Shown one piece after another: positions 43,057 through 55,012 of a stretch of DNA of 64,000 nucleotides. Location: positions 2,332,521-2,396,520 of the forward strand of contig ML058548.1 in NCBI GenBank assembly GCA_003013855.2, in the 5' to 3' direction. A program made the translations under genes and the position numbers. The stretch is from Liriodendron chinense (taxonomy: Eukaryota; Streptophyta; Magnoliopsida; Magnoliales; Magnoliaceae). Within the stretch, counting starts at the first letter, position 1. Each line of letters opens with the position of its first letter. The notes below the pieces were generated by a model. That model worked only from the letters and a program-made list of their open reading frames with translations. It was not told the DNA's origin and searched no databases.

Positions 43057-43980
43057 GATCCGCTACCCATACGGCGGGAGCCCTCCAACTGGAGGCAACC
43101 GTTCGCCAGCTAGCAATCCCAATCAGTACTCCTCAACGAATTGTAATTTCATACGCCGCATGCTCAACCGCCCAACACAACGCACACGTGTATAAAATCC
43201 GGAACGTTCAAATGATTGTCCCATATTCATTGGACAAAAATTTCTGGCCCTTCTCTCTTTCATCAGGGCCGCACATGTATGGTAGAAATGGATGGTTAGT
43301 AAAATGATAACCAACGGTCTATATTCAGTGAGTTCGAACAGATATGCCACTTGTATTGCTGATGGACGGCGTAGATAAAACACACTCATCATGTGGGCCC
43401 AATAGCTTTTCCTGCACTGACCACTGCCGACGTGGTACTGAAGGGGTCAGTACCGGGCCCTCCTAGTTGACTATATTTTTCTTGGTTTCCGTGTTGTTTT
43501 GGATCTCAAAGACAAAGGCATGGGGAAGCATGTGAGGTTTGTTTTAGGGAGGACTGATATAGTAGACCCTCAACTACCGTAATATGGTACATTCATCTAG
43601 TTAAGTACATTTGGTAGAATGATTTGTCAATCGAGACGGCCAATCTAGTTTCGCAAAACATGGATGGAAAATATTAAAAGATAGAGATAATTTAAATGAT
43701 CACAGCCATTTAAATGGTAGCACTAAAAGCAACGGTAGTGAAGAAAGATGGTTTGGTGGTCAACATTAAGTAAATGAAGTGAAGAAAATGGATGGATATG
43801 ATTTCATGATAAGTATCATTTTATACTCGTCGGCCATCCATGATGATTCCCACTAGATGGACGGACCTGATTGTCAGATCATCTTGCCACATGAACTGTC
43901 AAGAGATGGCTCCACCATGTTGAGGTCTCTTCCGGCCCTACCGTATCGTCTCCATTGTTTTGGGTTGCCTGGGGAACCGG

Positions 43981-44478
43981 ATTGCGTACTGAGTAAAAAT
44001 TGCAGGGTCCACCGTGATTTATATATTTCATCCAATCCGTTCATCCATTTTAAAAGATAATTTTATGGCTTGACACAAAAAATGAAGCATATAAATATCT
44101 TAAGTGAACCCCATCAAAGGAAACAATGTGAATTGAACCTGTACCGTTGAAAAGTTCTTGGGGGCAGTGGAAGTTTTGTATCAAGCTGATATTTGTTTTT
44201 TTCCCTTCATCAATGTCTGTGTGATCTTGTGAACAGGTTGGATGACAAATAAACATCACTGCGGGCCCTAAAAAGGTTTCAACGGTGGAAATCATTATAC
44301 CCACTGTTTCTTATGGTATGGTCCACCTGAGTTTTGAATATGCTTCAATTTTTATTTCAACCCCTTAAATGATTTGGAAAAGCGAATGAACAGTGTAGAT
44401 AAACTACATGCATTTACAGTGGGCCCAACTGAGTTTTCTCAGTACGATAAGGGCGTACTGTGTAACTCAGGACGCAAT
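43981..44478. mobile_element. Foldback MITE copy (ATTGCGTACTGAGT termini)
   Basis: Ends ATTGCGTACTGAGT / ACTCAGGACGCAAT with the inner TACTGAGTAA/TTTTCTCAGTACG, and the shared core between (TTCATCCAATCCG, GGAAACAATGTGAATTGAA). Similar terminal sequence occurs in the copies at 39085 and 55942. Confidence 0.8.
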
Positions 44479-44599
44479 TCGATTTTCGTGGTGTGGTAGG
44501 CTTCTGAACGTCGAAGCTGGCAGCACTGGCATTTAAAGGACCGAAACAGTTTTGCACGCGGGGGACGCGGATTTCCTGAAAGCCTTGCCATTGGAACAT

Positions 44600-44943
44600 A
44601 GGTGGGGTCCACAGTGATTTTTTGATAAATCCACTCCGTCCATCCGTTTTAGGAGCTCATTTTAGGGCATAAAGCCAAAAACGAGCCGGATCCAAGACTC
44701 AAGTGGGCCTCACGAAAGGAAAATGTGGGTAGGGAAATTATTACCGTTGAAACTTCCCTAGGGTCTACAGTGATGTTTATATGACATCCATACCGTTCAT
44801 AACGTCACTACTACTGGGATGAACGGAAAACACAAATATTATACTGATTAGAAACTCCTGTCGCCACACAAATATTTCAACTATGAACGTTCAATCCTCA
44901 CGTTTGATGTACAGTCAAGGTGGCCCACGGTCAGGGAAACACT
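44600..44943. mobile_element. Foldback MITE copy, incomplete
   Basis: Left half well preserved (TCCACTCCGTCCATCCGTTTT...GAGCCGGATCCAA), right half shortened. It ends in GGGAAACACTGACTACGGC, sequence that also follows the related copy at 54571-55012 and so belongs to a duplicated block. Confidence 0.7.
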
Positions 44944-44952
44944 GACTACGGC

Positions 44953-45510
44953 GGACGCGGATTAGCTATTGACAGGTTGAGTAGCCAATAAGGCTACTGA
45001 AGTGACGTCACCATGTTCTGTTGACCCCAGCATGATGTATGTGTTGTATCCACACTGTCCATCCATTTAGAGCGACCACTTTAGGCCATTACTCAAAGAA
45101 TGAGGCAGATCCAAAGCTCAAGTGGACCCCACCACAGAAAAAAGTGGGGACAATGACATCCACCGTTGAAAACTTCTTAGGCCCACCATAATATTGATTT
45201 GAGATCCAACCTCTTCATATGTTCACAAAGACAGAGAGGAAGGCAAAACACAAAAATAAGATTGATCGAAAACTTCGGTAGCCCCTAATAGGTTTTCAAC
45301 GGTGGATGTCATTGTCCCCGCTGTTTTCTGTAGTGGGGTCCACTTGAGCTTTGGATCTGCCTCATTCTTTGAGTCATGATTTAAAATGGTCTCTTTAAAT
45401 GGATGGACGGTGTGGATACAACACATACATCATGTTGGGTCCACAGAACATGGTGACGTCGGTTCAGCAGCGTTATTCGCTACTCAACCTGTCAGTGGCT
45501 AATCCGCGTC
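44953..45510. mobile_element. Foldback MITE copy with 9-bp target duplication
   Basis: 558 bp. Terminal inverted repeats GGACGCGGATTAGC...GCTAATCCGCGTCC extend inward through GACAGGTTGAGTAGC / GCTACTCAACCTGTC. A perfect 9-bp duplication GACTACGGC flanks it (44944-44952 and 45511-45519). The homologous site in the duplicated block (near 55004) has a single GACTACGGC and no insertion, confirming both ends. Nine-base duplications are typical of Mutator-like elements. Confidence 0.95.
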
Positions 45511-45519
45511 CGACTACGG

Positions 45520-46115
45520 CACTCGCTCCCATGTAGGGCTGGCAAGGCCGGGTCCACCAAAAGGGTTTTCAAAGCCTACACCAGTAAATCGGGCTGGAGT
45601 CAAAAGTAGGTCCATGATTCAACAAAGCCACAGTCCCTGGGATCCGGAGCGGTTTTTATATGGATATGGATTTTTTTTTTCTTTTTTTATTTGCTGCACA
45701 ACCGACCTACAGTTAGTCACACGATGCACCCACCCACCAGTGGAGTTAGTGTGTCTCGTCAGCATTTCGAACCTGAAAACTACTGTTGAAGGGAATGGAG
45801 TCTTCCAGCTGGGTTAGCGGGCGAGACACAAATGGACATGGATCTTATTATGGGACTTATTTGTACGGGTGGCAATGGGCTCGGGTAAATCAATATTACC
45901 CTCGCCCATCCCAGTAAAAAGAATTTAAGATGAAAGGTTTGAAATATAGCCTAATATAGGGGGTTATTATTATTATTATTATTACTATAATACTTCAAAC
46001 AAAGCTCATATTGTGAATGAAAATCGCTTACAATGTCCTTTAAACGGCCCATTTTTATTGTAATAGAGTGGCCCCACTTTATGATTAGATTGGGCCACCA
46101 GGCTAGGCTGGCTAA
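45520..46115. repeat. Duplicated block, copy 1 (first part)
   Basis: From CATGTAGGGCTGGCAAGGCC (about 45532) through GGGCCACCAGGCTAGGCTGG this matches 55029-55484 apart from small changes, including expansion of an ATT microsatellite at 45964-45986. The block resumes after the nested insertions, at 52328-52750. Confidence 0.85.
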
Positions 46116-46560
46116 TTCTTTATTGGGAGTGGATTTGTTGAGACCCAGTCTAACGTAAGATGGTGCGGCCCTTACCATGAGGCCCACCTTGATATATGTA
46201 TTATGTATCCACCTTCTCCATCCATTTCTCCATATTATTTTAGGGGCATTATTCCAAAAACAAAGTAGACCCAATTATCAGGCGGACCATAACATAGGAA
46301 ACAATGGTTATTGACCACTAATGGGCTACAATTTTTTTGGAGTAAGCTGATATTTATTTTTTCCCAGCCTCCAAGCTTATGTGACCTTATCAACAGATTG
46401 GATGGCAGATAAACACTACGGAAACATTAAGTTACGCCCATATAATTTTCCAATGGTAGGGCATTCAATCATCATTGTTTCTTATGATATGGTCCACCTA
46501 ATAATTGGATTTACTTTATTCTTTTAGCAATGACCTAAAATAATTTGTAAAAATATATAG

Positions 46561-48494
46561 TGTTAGTGCACTTTTCTATGGCATACTAGTGCACCTTGTT
46601 TGTCAATTACTTATTTCAATAAGTTTAGTGTCGGTTAAGCTTAATGAAGACGAAGACGGAAGACTCAAGACGGACATATTGCATCAAGGAAGAAGAAACA
46701 GGTAAAAGAGATGCCTTGGTGAGCCTTACCTTTGAACCTATTCAAAACACATAACCTCTAGATGACCTTTACCCAATAGGTATACTTGTAGTAATCTTAG
46801 ATTGGCCTTAGGTGTCCCAGAAGATCACACAAAAGATGGCTAAAGAAGTTGCATGTGCTGCTGTAAAAGATAAAAGAAAACAATAATAGCAAACATGCTA
46901 AGACCGGTTGCTCAACCGATCGGCAGCAGACCCAATTTGGACAGCGACCAAACTGATATTTATGTCTTTGGAGCTTAATTCGACCGATCGCTCGACCGAT
47001 CGATCGGTCTATCCAACCGGTCATCTGATTGGCCGGCGACTGACTTAATTGAGACAACAACCATTTCGCAGTCCAGACCTAAAATTCGACCGGTCGCTCG
47101 ACCGGTCGAGGACCTAGTCCGATCGGTCGGTGACAGGTCTGACCGGTCGGAAATTAGCCGTTTTATGGCCGTTTTCTATCAGTTTCACCTTTATCTATAA
47201 AACAGTTTAGGTCATTTGAGAGAGCAAAAAAGAGAGATTTTGAGGGATTGAAGCCACCATTGTTAGAGACCATTAGAGGCTCAATTCCTAACATTTGCAA
47301 GGTATCTTCCTTGTGATTTAACACAAGAATGGAGCATTCTAAGCTCATGAAGAAGATAACCTTCACCATCTTTGATCTTTAGAGTTTGGATCAAGTTTGG
47401 TAATTATATTTCTATCCAAAGTTCTATGATGATATCATTGTAGGTGAGCAACTCTAGGCAACCTATTCTCATTAGTTGTAGAGTTCTCAAACCTACCCTC
47501 CTATCACCTTGGGCATCTCAAACGCATCAATTGCAAGGTGATTGATCAAGTGTAGTTGAGGCGGCGACGCAGCGGCAACACGATCGAGGGAGTAAAGGGG
47601 AGCTAATTGAAGCATGGGAGAGCGAAGATCAAGCAACCCGAAGTGGCGCTGAACAAGGGGCTCATCTGACAAGTAAGGTTGTCAATTTGTTAAGAGTTCC
47701 TCCACTCTTTTTCCTTTAGGAATTGAGTGTAAATTTTGTTTGTTAAACTCAATCTAGGGTCGTTTACCGATCTTTGACACATTTGTCGGGCCTAAATTAG
47801 TCTCCAAGGGGGAGCCTCTGACACGGGAGTGAACGTACATCGGGTTGAGAGTTAGCCTATGTTCAAAAGTCTGTTAAGGTTGAGAGGTGAACCGGTAAAA
47901 CCTCCGTGTAAAGGTTGAGTTGTGAACCTCATTTAAAACCCCCAATAGTGAATGTTGGTGTGCTCAATGAGGTTGAGTACTTGAACTGGGAGTGAGGTAG
48001 ACCCAAAGTCGAACCACTATACATGCTTGTGTTTGTGATTGTTTTAAGCACATTGTTATCTTAGAATTGTATGTTTAATTGTTTAATTATGAATGCTTGA
48101 TAGGAATGTATACTAGGTACTAGATAGGCACATCCACACACAATATGTAGTTTCACTAAGTAGTGTAGACTTTAGCTCATTGATCTACTCTCTTACTCTA
48201 CATAGGTTGCATAGATTAGGAGCTTGATTTGTTTAATCATTTGATTATCTATGCATGCTTAGACTAGGTAGCTTATTGCTTAAATCATATGGTGGTCTTA
48301 TTGTTAGAACTACTTAGGCTTGGAAGCCAAAGTGTTAATTGTTTACTTAGTTTAAATTGTTAAATTACAAAAGTAGGCGAAAAGATTTTAAATGGGTCCT
48401 AATAACCCCTCCCCCCTTCTTGGGCTTAATCATAATACTAGTTGCTATACAAGCTTCCGCACTAATACGCCTTTAATCCAAAAGGTGTAATTTC
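46561..48494 (+). repeat. 5' LTR of the copia-type element
   Basis: 1934 bp, TGTTAGTGC...GTAATTTCA. The U3 holds an array of CGACCGGTCG-like palindromes (about 46903-47155) such as CGGTTGCTCAACCG, CGACCGATCG and CCGATCGG, occupying the same relative place as the TCCGATTGATCGGA array of the solo LTR at 25541-27584. Confidence 0.93.
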
Positions 48495-48496
48495 AA

Positions 48497-48508
48497 TTGG
48501 TATCAGAG
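48497..48508 (+). other. Primer-binding site (initiator tRNA-Met)
   Basis: TGGTATCAGAGC, two bases after the LTR end; the usual primer site of plant copia and many gypsy elements. Confidence 0.93.
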
Positions 48509-48569
48509 CGGGTTGCTCTTCAAGGACTTAACTGTATAGAGTAAAATCTGATACTGAAGCACTAGCATG

Positions 48570-49499
48570 ATGTCTAACCGAGATGAGAGTATCAACTGTC
48601 CACCATTCTTTAACGGGTCAAACTTCGCTTATTGAAAGGTTAGGATGGATATTTTCTTACAATCCATGGACCGTCCGGTGTAGCTAAGCACAGAATGTGG
48701 ATATTTCATACCCATCGAACTTGTGGATGTTGATGGAAAAATCATTGTCATTCCCAAAGATGATGAAAAATGGAATGACAGTGAGAGAGCTCAATACTGG
48801 CAAATGCCAAAACTCTCAATGGGATTTGCTGTGCTGTTTTTTCGGAAGAATTTCAGCGCATTCTCATATTCGCAACTGCAAAAGAAGCGTGTGACATACT
48901 TGAGGTTACCCACGAGGGAACTAGCACAGTAAGACGCTTGAAGCTTCAACACTTTAACTACAAAATTTGAAAACATAAAAATAAAAGAGTTTGAAACTTT
49001 CATGGAGTTTTATATACAACTATCTGATATTTGTAAGTCCATGTTTGTCTTGGGGGAACGGGTTCCGGAAGGACGTATATGTAGGAAGTTGGAAGAAGAA
49101 GATAGTGATGATGAGGAAGAAGATAGTGATGATGAGGAAGATGAGGAAGATAAGTTAAATAGAAAAATCAAACATTTCCTCAAATTTGATAGAGGGAGTA
49201 ACCGTGACAAGAAGGACAAGAAGGATGACAAAAATAAAAGAAAATCATCCAAATCCAAATCTATCCGATGTTATGGTTAAGGTCATCGTGGCCATGTTGC
49301 CCCGGATTGTCTGAAAGGGCCTAAACTGAAAAGTAAAAAGGCAATGACTACCACTTGGGATGACATGGAGGAGTCCAAATCCAAATCTAGTGACTCCTCT
49401 AGTGATGAGAGCAAAAAACCAGTGACAACTCTCATGGCTTCCACCACTACCTCTCTTCCCCCTAATCTAAGAGAGGATCTCGACCATTTTTCCTTCTAG
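48570..49499 (+). pseudogene. gag: Copia gag (UBN2-type) with nonsense codons
   Basis: It begins MSNRDESINCPPFFNGSNFAY, a typical copia gag N-terminus. TGA and TAG replace two tryptophan positions (AY-stop-KV and RPV-stop-LS). A frameshift near 48830 moves to a frame with EEFQR, ATAKEA, DILEVTHEGTSTV. A third part (49002 on) has an acidic DSDDEE repeat, a Lys-rich stretch and a CCHC zinc knuckle (CYG-stop-GHRGHVAPDC) in which TAA replaces the second cysteine. It ends at a TAG at 49497-49499; no protease or pol follows. Confidence 0.88.
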
Positions 49500-50291
49500 G
49501 AGGAGTTCCCAGCCCCTCACCACGAGCTAATTTTTTTAGAGTGCTGATGAAATTAGTTACTCTTAAGCTAATCAAGCTAAACATAATCAGTAAGGGGAGC
49601 TAGAAATGGTATCTATAGGAAAATTTGAGGATTTCAACTTTATTTTTGTGATTATGGGCAAATCAAAGGATTCAAGCCTCATTAGCCCAAATTTAATAGT
49701 TTAATATTACTTTTGATTGATATATTTTTTATAGACTATCATCCTACTTAAATTAGCTAATTTTGCTAAATTTCATATTTTATTGTATGCTAATTTTTGC
49801 TTAGGTTTGGTCATGATATACTATTAGGAGAGCTTGGTTGATTGGCTATAAGCCCTTGAGCTTTTATTGCTAATGTATATCTTAAATGACCAATTATGAA
49901 TGATTAACTATGCTTAGTTACATTTTCTTGTTAATCATGTTCTTATGCATGCTCCATGTTTTAATGTTCATACATCCTATACTTTCCTTGTTAGTATGTA
50001 CTTATTGTTATAATTGCAACATACTATCTACTCTTACCTTAATCTCAATTGATGTATCATTAAGGGGGAGAGAATAGTTTGTCAATTGCTAACAAAAATG
50101 AGGAGAAAGATCAAATCCCACCAAAACTAGTTTGCTATGTTTTGTGATGCAGGGATTTACAGGTTATAGGGGAGAAAATTGAAGAGGAGATGCTTAGTTA
50201 AGTATGTCAAGAGTCCTGTATTTATTTCATTATCAATGTAATCTCTTGTTCATGTATTTTATTTTGGCAAGTTAGGTTTTTGTAAGTATTT
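49500..50291. other. Non-coding internal tail of the copia-type element
   Basis: No pol-like frame. AT-rich, with scattered phrases such as AAGGGGGAG (about 50063) that look like relics of the internal 3' region. Confidence 0.6.
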
Positions 50292-50306
50292 AAGAAAGGG
50301 GAAGAT
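50292..50306 (+). other. Polypurine tract of the copia-type element
   Basis: AAGAAAGGGGAAGAT directly precedes the 3' LTR. Confidence 0.85.
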
Positions 50307-52228
50307 TGTTAGTCTGTTTTTCTGTGTATACTAGCGCACCTTGTTTGTCAATTACTTATATCAGTGAGTCTAATGTTGGTTGAGCTTAATGAAGACGAAG
50401 ACTGAAGACTCAAGACAAACCTACTGCATTAAGGAAGAAGAAAAAGGTAAAAGAGATGATTTGGTGAACCTTAACCTTAAACCTGTCCAAAACTCATAAC
50501 CTATAGATGACCTTGACCCAATAGGCATACTTGTAGTCATTTGGGATTGACTTTAAGTGTCCCAGAAAATCACTTAAAAGATGGCCAAAGAGGTTGCATG
50601 TGCTGTTGTAAAACATAAAAGAAAACAATAGCAGAAAACATACTAAGACCGATTGCCCAATCGGTCAGCAATAGGCCCAATTTGGACAGCAACCAAATTG
50701 ATATTTATGTCTTTGGGGCTTAATTCTACCGGTCGCCCGATCGGTCGGCTGGTCTATCTGACCAGTCATCCAACCGATCAGTGATTGACCTCATTGAGAC
50801 AGTAACCATTTTGCAATCCAGGCCTGAAATTTGACTAGTCAAGGACCCAGTCCGACCGATCGGTGACAGGTCTGACTAGTCAGAAGCTAGCCATTTTATG
50901 GCCATTTTCTAGCCGTTTCACCTTTGTCTATAAAATGGTTTGGGTCATTTGAGAGGGCAAAAAAGAGGGATTTTGAGAGGATTGAAGCCACCATTATTGG
51001 AGACCATTTGAGGCTCAATTTCTAACATTTGCAAGGTATCTTCCTTGTGATTTAACACAAGAATGGAGCACTCCAACCTTATGAAGAAGATAGCCTTCAC
51101 CTTCTTTGATCTCTAGAGTTTAAATCAAGCTTGATAATTATATTTCTATCCAAAGCTCTATGATGAGATTGTTGTAAGTGAGCAACTCTAGGCAACCCAT
51201 TCCCATTAATTGTAGAGTTCTCAAACTTACCCTCTTATCACCTTGGGCATCTCAAAGGCATCAATTGTAAGGTGATTGATCAAGTGTAGCTGAGGAATTG
51301 GCGATGCAGCGACAACATGATCGGGGGAGTAAATGGGAGCTTATTAAAGCATGGGAGAGCGAAGATCAAGCAACCCGAAGCGGCACTGAATAAGGGGCTT
51401 ATTCGACAAGTAAGGTTGTTAATTTGTTGAGAGTCCATTCACTCTTTTCCTTTGGGAATTAAGTGTAAAGTTTATTTTTCAAACTCGATCTAGGGTCCTT
51501 TTTCAATCCTTGACACGTTTACCGGGCCTAAATTAGTCTCCAAGGGGGAGCCTCCGACACAGAAGTGAATGCGCGTTGTGTTGAGAGTTAGCTTATGTCC
51601 AAAAGTTCGTTAAGGTTGAGAGGTGAACCGGTAAAACCTCCGTATAAAGGTTGAGAGGTGAACCTCATTTAAAACCTCCGATAGTGAATGCTGGTGTGCT
51701 CAGTGAGGTTGAATACTTGAACCGGGAGTGGAGGAGACCCAAAGTCAAACCACTATACATGCTTGTATTTGTAATTTTTTTGAGCACATTGTTATCTTAG
51801 CATTGTATGTTTAATTATTTAATTATGAATGCTTGATAGGAATGTATGCTAGGCACTAGATAGGCACATCCACACACAAGATGTATTTTCACTAAGTAGT
51901 GTCGACTTGAGCTCATTGATCCACTCTCTTTAGTCTACATAGGTTGCATAGATTAAGAATTTGATTTGTTTAATCATTTGATTATCTATGCATGCTTAGA
52001 CTGGGTATCTTATTGCTTAAACTATATGCTAGTCTTATGATTGGACCTATTTAGGCTTAGAAGCCAAAGTATTAATTGCTTACTTAGTTTAAATTGTTAA
52101 ATTGTATAAGTAGGCGAAAAGATTTTTAAAAAGGTCCTAATCATCCCTCCTCTAGGACTTAACCATAATACTAGTTGTTCTATAAGCTTTCGCATTAATA
52201 TGCCTTTAATCCAAAAGGTGTAATTTCA
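50307..52228 (+). repeat. 3' LTR of the copia-type element
   Basis: 1922 bp, homologous over its length to 46561-48494 but with many substitutions; the palindromic array (about 50648-50885) is partly degraded relative to the 5' LTR. Confidence 0.93.
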
Positions 52229-52327
52229 GATGAATGCTATGGATATATAATACATACATCAAGGTGGGCTCCACAGTAAAGGTGACACCGTCATGGTTGA
52301 GTCCGGAGTCTCACCTAATCTGCTCCC

Positions 52328-52750
52328 TTCTTTATTGGCATTGGGCTTAGATTTGAAGCCTAGTCATAACTGTGGGGCCAAGGTTAAGGACTACGCCTTG
52401 GGCCTAGAGGGCTTGGCGGCTTAGACCAATGCTGTCCTTCTTGTTCAAAAGTCAGGTTCGGTTTGAACACATTGTAAGCTATTTCCATCCTACCTCAATC
52501 TGCTAAACATTTGTACAGATTTGAAAACATTGTTAAGTTTTCTAACTAATTATCTACCTATTTCCAATATTGGGTCCCACATGATGATTTCACCATATTT
52601 GTCTTTTTGGTAAAACATGTAGAAGATTGGACCAACCTGATGGATGGATTTGACCAACGTGAACTTTATTGCACATGCATGTGCCCTTTGCTAAGCTCTC
52701 TTAATAACGGACATACATTTAATTAAGACTTAGGTAGTACTTGACAGAAA
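52328..52750. repeat. Duplicated block, copy 1 (second part)
   Basis: It matches 55679-55935 and 56287-56410: GGGCTTAGATTTGAAGCC..., CTACCTATTTCCAATATTGGG, then CCAACCTGATGGATGGATT and GAACTTTATTGCACATGCATG. The copy-2 version is interrupted by an extra foldback MITE (55942-56280). Confidence 0.85.
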
Positions 52751-52751
52751 T

Positions 52752-52895
52752 TGAGATTTTTGCTACAATAGCCCTGAGGTGTGGCTCATTTTACTAAAAG
52801 TCCAATTTCTTGCGAGGCTCATCTTTTTAAGCATTTTCATGAGAAATTGCAAACTTTTAGGTCGAAAATGCCCCTTTAACCACCTTGAAATGCTC
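52752..52895. mobile_element. Half copy of the second foldback MITE family
   Basis: GAGATTTTTGCTACAATAGCCCTGAGGTGTGGCTCATTTTACTAAAAG (only partly quoted features) corresponds to the arm of 42313-42590; the second arm is missing. Confidence 0.5.
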
Positions 52896-52940
52896 TTGCA
52901 TTCGATCATGAAGAGGCGGAAACCCTCTTGGGAGAGGATG

Positions 52941-53450
52941 GGTGGTCCACTTGTGGGACCCATCATGTTGTAAATGTTTCATCCATGCCGGCCATCCTTT
53001 TTTCTAGACCATTTTAGGCTTTGGGCCCTATTTCGGGCTAGATATAGGTGTCCCATACCACAACAAACGGTTGGGACATGGATGTCCACTGTTGAAACTT
53101 TTCCAGGTCTACCTTGATGTTTATTTGTCATCTAAGCCTGTTGATATGGTCACATAAACGTATATAAAGGGACCACACAAATATTAGCTTGATTCAAATG
53201 ACCTGTTGACCCCAATATCAGAAAATAGTGATGGCAGTGATGCACAGTGACAGGGGGGAACCCATAATACTCAGGGGGAATCCATAGTACTCAAGGGGAA
53301 CCCACAATGCCATTGGAAACCCACAGTGCTTAAGGGGAATTTACATTGCCAGGGGGAATCCACATTGCTCAGAGGGAACCTATAGTGTTTAGGGAATCAA
53401 CAATGGACGTCATTGTCCCAATTGTTCTCTATGGTGTGGCCCACCTGAGT
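52941..53450. mobile_element. Foldback MITE copy containing a minisatellite
   Basis: The left half follows the family (CATCCATGCCGGCCATCC, AACTTTTCCAGGTCTACC, TGATATGGTCACATAAACG). The right half is interrupted by the minisatellite at 53235-53402, and only its end (GACGTCATTGTCCCAATTGTT, GGTGTGGCCCACCTGAG) remains. Confidence 0.75.
53235..53402. repeat. Minisatellite with CAGGGGGAA(T/C)CCA units
   Basis: About six to seven units of roughly 20-28 bp, such as CTCAGGGGGAATCCATAGTA and CTCAAGGGGAACCCACAATG. It lies inside a foldback MITE and is not seen in other copies. Confidence 0.85.
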
Positions 53451-53644
53451 CCCACTGGATGGACGTACCTGATTGCTAGATCATCTTGCCACATGAACTA
53501 TCAAGAGATGGCTCCAAGATGTTGAGGTCTCTTCCGGCCATACTAGATTATCTCCCTTATTTTAGGTGGTTTGGTGGGCCTCCGAACGTTGAAGATGGCA
53601 ACATTGACATTTAAAGGACCGAAGCAATTTTGCAGGTTTATGTA

Positions 53645-53880
53645 GGGTGGTAGTGGATCAAGCGTTACCCGAGAAACATTGCAGCGGGTGTTTCTCTAAC
53701 TATGGGACCCACTTTGATGTATGTGTTTTATATCCACACCGTCCATCAGTTTTCCCAACTTATTTTAGGGAATGGACCCGAAAATGAAGCAAATCCAAAT
53801 CTCAAGTGGACCACACTAAAGGAAATAATGTTTATTGACCATTAAAAATTTACTGTGGCCCACGAAAGTTTTGTATCATA
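53645..53880. mobile_element. Half foldback MITE copy
   Basis: The left half only: GGATCAAGCGTTACCCGAG at the end, then TGATGTATGTGTTTTATATC, CACACCGTCCATCAG and CAAGTGGACCACAC; it stops at GAAAGTTTTGTATCA. Confidence 0.7.
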
Positions 53881-54570
53881 ACCTAAACCCACTTTGGCCA
53901 TCATAGTTTATACGTTGGAGATTGTGGCCGAAAGTCTTTAAAAAAAAAAAAAACGCCTAGAAGCTCACGGGAATGGAGGGAATGATGTCGGAAGCTCGCT
54001 AGAGTGGGTCTCACAGAGGTGGCAACAGTCCTTTTTCGCGCAAGGGACCCATTTGTTGAACCCATCCCACATCCTATGTGGGACCCACTGGAAAGTCTTG
54101 GAGCAGATCTAAGCTGTTCACATGAACGATGATTTAATTTCATGTCATCTGTCCAAGTTTGAGAGCAAAAATCATAACGAATGGACCACACTGGAGGAAA
54201 CAGACTGAAATTAACTCACGAAGTTAATACAGGTGTGGGCCATAAAAAGCTCCATTTTTTTAAAATGACCCTACTATGGGCTCACAACTATCCGATTAAA
54301 GTGAACAGATCAGATCAGCCAAGGGGTGGCCTCAATCATTGATTTAATGAGCCCACACACTCATTCTCAAAAGGCCCTCTTGACTTCCGCATTTAGTTGT
54401 TGCCATATAAGGGGAGGATTGGAAAAGGGGCATTTCATTTGGAAAAAGCCAAACAATCCCCAAAAGGTTATAAAAAAAAAAAGCTTCTAACAAAGAGGCT
54501 AACGTCATAATGTCGTCATTAATCAAAGGCTTTATCAACTAATATCCCGAGGTTTATGTCACAGCGTGTA
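53881..54570. other. Unassigned repeat-rich interval
   Basis: No gene recognised; minus-strand frames of about 60-96 codons here are not protein-like. Phrases such as GGGACCCACTGGAAAGTC and CCACACTGGAGGAAACAG suggest another repeat family. Confidence 0.45.
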
Positions 54571-55012
54571 AACGGGTGTATCCCTGATAGTAGGACCCAT
54601 CTTAATGTACATGTTCTGTATCCATGCCATCCATCAGTTTACAAAGCTCATTTTAAGGCGTGGACTAAAATATGAAGCAGATCCAAATCTCAAGTAGACC
54701 ACCCCAAAGGAAACAATGGTCATTACTGTGGCCCACAAAAGTTTTGTATCAAGCTAATGTTTGTATTTTCCCTCTATTTGACCTTATCAACAGGTTGGAT
54801 GGAAAATACAAATGAGAGTGGGCCTTAGAAAGTTTTTAATGGTAGGTGTTCAATGACCATTGTTTCCTGAGGTGTGCTTCACTTGAGGTATAGCTCTGCT
54901 TGATTTTTTAAACCATTCTCTAAAATGATTGAAAAAAAAACTGATAGATGGCATAGATATGCAACACACACATCAAGGTGGGCCCCACGGTCACGGAAAC
55001 ACTGACTACGGC
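54571..55012. mobile_element. Foldback MITE copy
   Basis: The left end GTGTAAACGGGTGTATCCCTG and the right end CACGGTCACGGAAACACTGAC enclose the standard inverted core (TATCCATGCCATCCATCAG / CTGATAGATGGCATAGATA). It corresponds to the incomplete copy at 44600-44943 in the duplicated block. Confidence 0.85.

Larger units (their letters stand above)
46561..52228 (+). mobile_element. Non-autonomous copia-type element (gag only), about 5.7 kb
   Basis: LTRs at 46561-48494 and 50307-52228, internal region 1812 bp. An initiator-tRNA-Met primer-binding site and a polypurine tract are present, but the internal region has only a decayed gag; protease, integrase and RT are absent. No matching 5-bp target duplication is visible (TATAG left, GATGA right), perhaps through mutation or inter-element recombination. 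The two LTRs differ at many sites, so it is old. Its LTR ends match those of the solo LTR in the Tat element. Confidence 0.93.
46125..52327. mobile_element. Foldback MITE split by a copia insertion; 9-bp target duplication
   Basis: The MITE halves are 46125-46560 and 52229-52327 (about 535 bp together). Termini GGGAGTGGATT.GTTGAGAC / GTCTCACCTAATCTGCTCCC are inverted. A perfect 9-bp duplication TTCTTTATT lies at 46116-46124 and 52328-52336. The copia element sits inside the right arm. The duplicated block carries the same insertion at 55496 with the right half deleted, so this MITE predates the duplication. Confidence 0.93.

Noticed and set aside
43123..43392. 89-codon minus-strand frame
   Set aside because: Overlaps MITE-derived phrases (GTAGATAAAACACACTCATC); no protein similarity recognised.
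46556..52233. 5-bp target duplication of the copia element
   Set aside because: Left TATAG and right GATGA do not match, so no duplication is claimed.
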